From Phytopseudomonas punonensis (lineage in GTDB: Bacteria > Pseudomonadota > Gammaproteobacteria > Pseudomonadales > Pseudomonadaceae), in the NCBI RefSeq assembly GCF_900142655.1, contig NZ_FRBQ01000007.1, forward strand, positions 124,001 to 188,000: DNA of 64,000 bases, in the 5' to 3' direction. The notes beneath the pieces were generated by a model, which worked only from the letters and a program-made list of their open reading frames with translations, searched no databases and was not told where the DNA came from. Every line of letters starts with the position of its first letter. The stretch's first letter is position 1. Positions 61,501 to 64,000 of this stretch are shown here, piece by piece. The position numbers were made by a program, and so were the translations under genes.

Positions 61501-62370
61501 CAGGACGAACAGCAGAATGCCGAAATGCAGCTCCAGACGCTGCGGATCGATCCAACTGCTGCCCGCCATGATCGTGTGAGCCCAGGGCAATGCCAGAATG
61601 GTCAGCACGCTCATCGCAGCGCCGCCCATGGCACCTGCAAAGCCCCAGACCAGCGCCAAGCTGAGCATCAGCAGGCCGACTGCCGGCAGTTTCAACTGGG
61701 CGGGTAGCAGCTCCAGCAACAGCGGCAGGCAGGCCAGCACGAGCAACAGTGCATAACGCGACGGCATTTTGCGCAGCGCAGCGGGCACATCCAGCAGCGG
61801 CGCCAGCAGGCCCTCAACCGGCATCAGCCAACCGCGGCGGCGTAACAGAGGGCTCAGGTAGGTCAGCAGAGGGATGGAAATCACCAGCGCCGTCAGGGTG
61901 TCGGCCAACCAGAGAGTCAGCGCCAGTTGCGGTACGTCCTGCACCGCAAGCCCGTTGAGCAGCACCCGGCACACCATCAACAGCAGGCAAGTCAGCGCCA
62001 CTGGCAGCAGAATGCCAAGCGAGATGAAACGCAACACGTGGTTGATGTTTGGCAGGGCGGCATCAAATGGCCGCCAACGCAGCAACAGGTAGCAGCAGGC
62101 TACACCCAGGGTTTCCGGCAATGCATAGACTGGCGCCAGGTGCCAGTCCAACCCCCACAATGGCGTAGAGAGCACCGCGTTAGCGTATAGCGCGCCCAAC
62201 ACTCTCGGCCCCCACCAGAGCGCCAGCACCAGACCCAGAGCAAACGGCAAATATAGAATGCCCACCCCGCTTTCGAGCTGGGTGGTCAGGGAAAGCTGGG
62301 TGGCCAGATGGAACGCCGGAAGCGGCAACCACCATGTCCAGAACGGCAGGCGCTCGGCAGTGCGGGGCAT
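58597..62370 (-). CDS. MASE1-PAS-GGDEF-EAL c-di-GMP regulator
   Basis: 1257 residues from ATG 62370. A MASE1 membrane sensor (about 1-305, eight or more segments), four PAS domains (about 315-440, 450-575, 590-705, 710-830), a GGDEF domain with RMGGDEF (about 903-909), and an EAL domain with EVLVRW in place of EALVRW (about 1036-1041). Other EAL residues are intact: LAVNLSPRELRS, LELELTEGVLL, SIDDFGTGYSS, LKIDRSF, CVAEGIET and FGQGYLLDRP. It can in principle both make and cleave c-di-GMP. The signal is unknown. It follows envZ on the same strand. Confidence 0.92.
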   Translation of the reverse strand: MPRTAERLPFWTWWLPLPAFHLATQLSLTTQLESGVGILYLPFALGLVLALWWGPRVLGALYANAVLSTPLWGLDWHLAPVYALPETLGVACCYLLLRWRPFDAALPNINHVLRFISLGILLPVALTCLLLMVCRVLLNGLAVQDVPQLALTLWLADTLTALVISIPLLTYLSPLLRRRGWLMPVEGLLAPLLDVPAALRKMPSRYALLLVLACLPLLLELLPAQLKLPAVGLLMLSLALVWGFAGAMGGAAMSVLTILALPWAHTIMAGSSWIDPQRLELHFGILLFVLAALLIGRSLTDLRMALIHSAAVQRQLTLAHSALDASPLGVLIADARQADLPLIYCNPAFEQITGREARQTLGLSLLDLLRGEKRHEGLHVLESAIRRGVPGNAVLRLQRQDGETFWSDVILAPMRDDEGISHFIVMQQDVSTREQLAQDAVRQSEALQQQSYLFTQTENIADLGGWSLNMRDMSMYWSAGCFAIYELDPKSGAPTFEESLSQFDAAGRELIGRTLQQMYKGGDQFDIEVRASTAKGRTRWVRLLGVAERDGGELVRVYGAAQDITARRRTEQQLRERDDRLRLFFEAPLIGMALITPTFGWSEVNLKLCSILGLSREQLLESSWASISTPEDLDAEQPLLDEVLSGSREGFERDRNFLRADGSQVPTRLHLRAVRRNNGGVSMFLLLVEDISARYEAEARYRTVVEHAPEAIMLYSVEGGMVDFNGNALRLFGYSREELLNRRPFELSPERQADGRLSIEAAKHYLDAALAGEVPVFEWLHRDNRGRQFPCEVRLVRLPGEPTLIRCSVTDISERQRYQREIERLAYSDELTGLPNRRLMLDRLQHAMDREVRQGSLGALLFIDLDHFKTVNDSLGHLVGDNLLREVTRRLEVQLRNEDTLARMGGDEFVVLLEGLDANEQLAGEQAAMVGERLLKSLEQPCVIDGHELSMSASIGIALHPFGEQNAADVLKQADTAMYRAKQAGRNALHFFAPEMQAAIDQRLQLQGELRQAIARDQLYLVFQPQLRLSDGQLMGAEVLVRWAHPEKGEIFPGQFIPLAEETGLIEDIGNWVLERACATLQGWLPQHPDLVLAVNLSPRELRSRNCVERIRDCLQRYEVPASALELELTEGVLLEDVEQCIANMQALKTLGVRFSIDDFGTGYSSLTYLKRLPLDRLKIDRSFTQDLGIGGNGSNVLLVETILMIARNLDLECVAEGIETPEQLEHLKALGCEFGQGYLLDRPLVEADFLKRLLQA

Positions 62371-62459
62371 ACGAACCTCATATCACGATGCCAGCACAGC
62401 ATGAAGCAGCCATCGAGGGCTGTACAGGTGCCTGCATGGAGTAACAGCCTAGCCCAGTA

Positions 62460-63773
62460 TCAAGCGGCGTCGCGTGGCAACAATAATCCCAGAGGCAGGC
62501 AGATACGGGCTTCCAGGCCACCACCGGAACGGTTGCGCAACTCTACGCTACCGCCATGCAGCGCGGCGATGCGCTTGACGATGGCCAAGCCCAGCCCGGC
62601 ACCTTTGCCGCCGCGGGCGCTGTCACCCCGAATGAACGGATTGATGATGTTGCCCAGCTCGCTCGGGTCGATACCCGCGCCACGGTCCAACACGCTGAGC
62701 ACCACATAAGGCGCACTGTGATCATCAGCAACCGACAGGACGATCTCCACGGCGCCACCGCCATAGCGCAGGGCGTTCTCGATCAGGTTGACGATCAGCC
62801 GCTTGATCGACACCCGGCGCAGTGGAACGGCCGGCACGGGCTCCACGAACAAACGTACCTGCTCGTGTTTCTGGTTGTAGGGCGCGACCACTTCGCGAAT
62901 CAAGTCGGGCAGATTCAGCTCTTCGACCGGCTCGTCACGGCCATCGCGGATGAAGGCCAGGAACTGATCGAGAATGGCGTCCATGTCCTCGATGTCGCGC
63001 ACCATGTCGTCGGTCAGCTCCGAGTCGTGGTCGAGAAACTCCAGAGACAAGCGCAATCGAGTCAACGGCGTGCGCAGGTCGTGAGAAACCCCCGCCAGCA
63101 TCAGCTCGCGTTCACGACCGGCCTGCTCGACGTCCTCGGCCATCTGGTTGAACGCGCGATACACCTCGGCCATTTCGCTCGGCGTGTCGCCCACTGGCAG
63201 ACGCACGCTACGCCCCTGGCCAAACTGCCGAGCGGCAAAGACCAGGCGCTTGAGCGGCGCGCTGAGCTGACGCACGAAAATCCACGCCGCCGCGGTGGAC
63301 AGCAGGCCGATACCCAGGAACCAGCCCAGTACGCTCCAGATGCGCTGGCCACGTAGCGGGTGTGGGTAGAGTGGCACACGGATCCAGTCCTCACCGAGCG
63401 TCGGTGCATGCACCCACAATGCCGGCGGGCTCTTGGCGCGCACCCGGGTTTCGGTATCCGGCCCCAGCTCGGACTGCATCTGACGCTGGAAAATTTCGCT
63501 GTATGGCCAGTGCTCTTCGCTGGCCGGCACTTCGGCGCGCGTCACCCGTTTGAGGCCAGCCGCCTCGGCGATATTGGCGCGATCTTCGGGGTCCGCCGCC
63601 CAATAGGCGCGCAGGGTAAGTGCCGCGCCGTGGCTGTACTGACGATCCACCAGCACGTCCTCGTTCATCATCAGATAAACGAGGGTCAGCGCCTTGGAAA
63701 ACAGCACGACGATCAGCACCAGCCAGAGGGTGCGCGAGAAGAAGCTTTGCGGGAACCAGAGTGGAGCTTTCAT
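62460..63773 (-). CDS. amgS: Sensor histidine kinase, EnvZ/AmgS type
   Basis: 437 residues from ATG 63773. Two membrane segments (about 14-35 and 147-170) flank a periplasmic sensor. A HAMP domain follows, then the kinase with H-box LAGVSHDLRTPLTRLRLSLE, N-box LIVNLIENALRYGG, G1 DRGAGI and G2 GKGAGLGLAIVKRI. It phosphorylates the OmpR-like regulator whose gene is immediately upstream. In P. aeruginosa the pair in this position (after ldcA) is AmgRS, which handles membrane stress and aminoglycoside tolerance. The symbol rests on that synteny; envZ is the general name. Confidence 0.9.
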   Translation of the reverse strand: MKAPLWFPQSFFSRTLWLVLIVVLFSKALTLVYLMMNEDVLVDRQYSHGAALTLRAYWAADPEDRANIAEAAGLKRVTRAEVPASEEHWPYSEIFQRQMQSELGPDTETRVRAKSPPALWVHAPTLGEDWIRVPLYPHPLRGQRIWSVLGWFLGIGLLSTAAAWIFVRQLSAPLKRLVFAARQFGQGRSVRLPVGDTPSEMAEVYRAFNQMAEDVEQAGRERELMLAGVSHDLRTPLTRLRLSLEFLDHDSELTDDMVRDIEDMDAILDQFLAFIRDGRDEPVEELNLPDLIREVVAPYNQKHEQVRLFVEPVPAVPLRRVSIKRLIVNLIENALRYGGGAVEIVLSVADDHSAPYVVLSVLDRGAGIDPSELGNIINPFIRGDSARGGKGAGLGLAIVKRIAALHGGSVELRNRSGGGLEARICLPLGLLLPRDAA

Positions 63774-63865
63774 AGAAACAGGAGCCGGGCAGAGCGCGAG
63801 AAGCGGGAGGCTAAACGAACAAGGGCTGACATTGGTTGCCAGCCCTCGCTAGTCGTGGATCGACG

Positions 63866-64000
63866 TTATTTGTTGCCATCCGGCACGAACACATATCCCA
63901 CGCCCCAGACGGTCTGGATGTAACGCGGCTTGGACGGATCCGGCTCGATCAGCCGGCGCAGGCGGGAAATCTGCACGTCGATGGAGCGCTCCAGCGCATC
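63866..64000 (-). CDS. amgR: Response regulator OmpR/AmgR, C-terminal end only
   Basis: Only the last 44 residues are in the window; the gene continues past base 64000. The visible part is the end of the OmpR-type winged helix: RSIDVQISRLRRLIEPDPSK, then PRYIQTVWGVGYVFVPDGNK. The RxQTVWGVGYVF hairpin is diagnostic of the OmpR/PhoB family. The stop is 92 bases before the kinase ATG, giving the usual regulator-kinase order. Confidence 0.92.
   Translation of the reverse strand, partial: DALERSIDVQISRLRRLIEPDPSKPRYIQTVWGVGYVFVPDGNK

Overview
The window is GC-rich, densely coding bacterial DNA that I assign with confidence to a Pseudomonas chromosome; the species is not identified. The basis is gene content and order. 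The block speA - yciH - Nudix - DUF2333 - gcbA - chemoreceptor - dsbD - aroQ - accB - accC - EI24 protein - prmA - zinc-ribbon protein - dusB - fis - purH - purD - retS matches, as I recall it, the PA4839-PA4856 order of P. aeruginosa. The blocks pckA-hslO-PAP2-hslR-rimABK-ldcA-envZ/ompR (amgS/amgR) and pncA-pncB-nadE / nadD2-nrtR are also Pseudomonas-type. No tRNA, rRNA, prophage, insertion sequence or CRISPR array was seen.

Layout. 1-3455: a Tat-exported, His-rich ABC substrate-binding protein, cut by the window edge, divergent from a TonB-dependent receptor. 3456-4076: a non-coding stretch of dispersed repeats ending in a near-perfect Fur-type palindrome. 3997-12127: two complete iron-starvation cell-surface-signalling cassettes (ECF sigma, FecR anti-sigma, STN-domain receptor) facing each other, each with a Fur-box-like site and with a shared hairpin between the receptor genes. 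12190-15001: a TRAP dicarboxylate-type transporter with a terminator-like hairpin between the binding-protein and permease genes. 15276-16619: a MATE exporter. 16688-20766: NAD salvage genes on either side of a 25-bp palindrome that is probably the NrtR operator. 21031-22528: a translationally overlapped trio (GNAT, azoreductase-like, AhpD-like). 22634-46902: the conserved core block, including polyamine, fatty-acid, shikimate and purine biosynthesis and the biofilm regulators GcbA and RetS. 46969-51169: LysR regulator, nucleotide-translocase-like transporter and RecQ helicase. 51323-58586: pckA, hslO, a PAP2 phosphatase, hslR, rimABK and ldcA. 58597-64000: a MASE1-PAS-GGDEF-EAL protein, the EnvZ/AmgS kinase and the 3' end of the OmpR/AmgR regulator.

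The genes mix housekeeping metabolism with regulation of lifestyle and stress. Four proteins handle c-di-GMP or control the sessile switch (GcbA, RimA, the MASE1 hybrid, RetS). The first 12 kb is the accessory part, devoted to scarce-nutrient uptake through three TonB receptors. Three intergenic gaps carry related inverted-repeat units of a dispersed family (20.8, 31.4 and 42.6 kb). I found no clearly new multi-gene system. The most unusual items are the His/Cys-rich Tat-exported binding protein paired with a TonB receptor, the paired surface-signalling cassettes and the overlapped redox trio.
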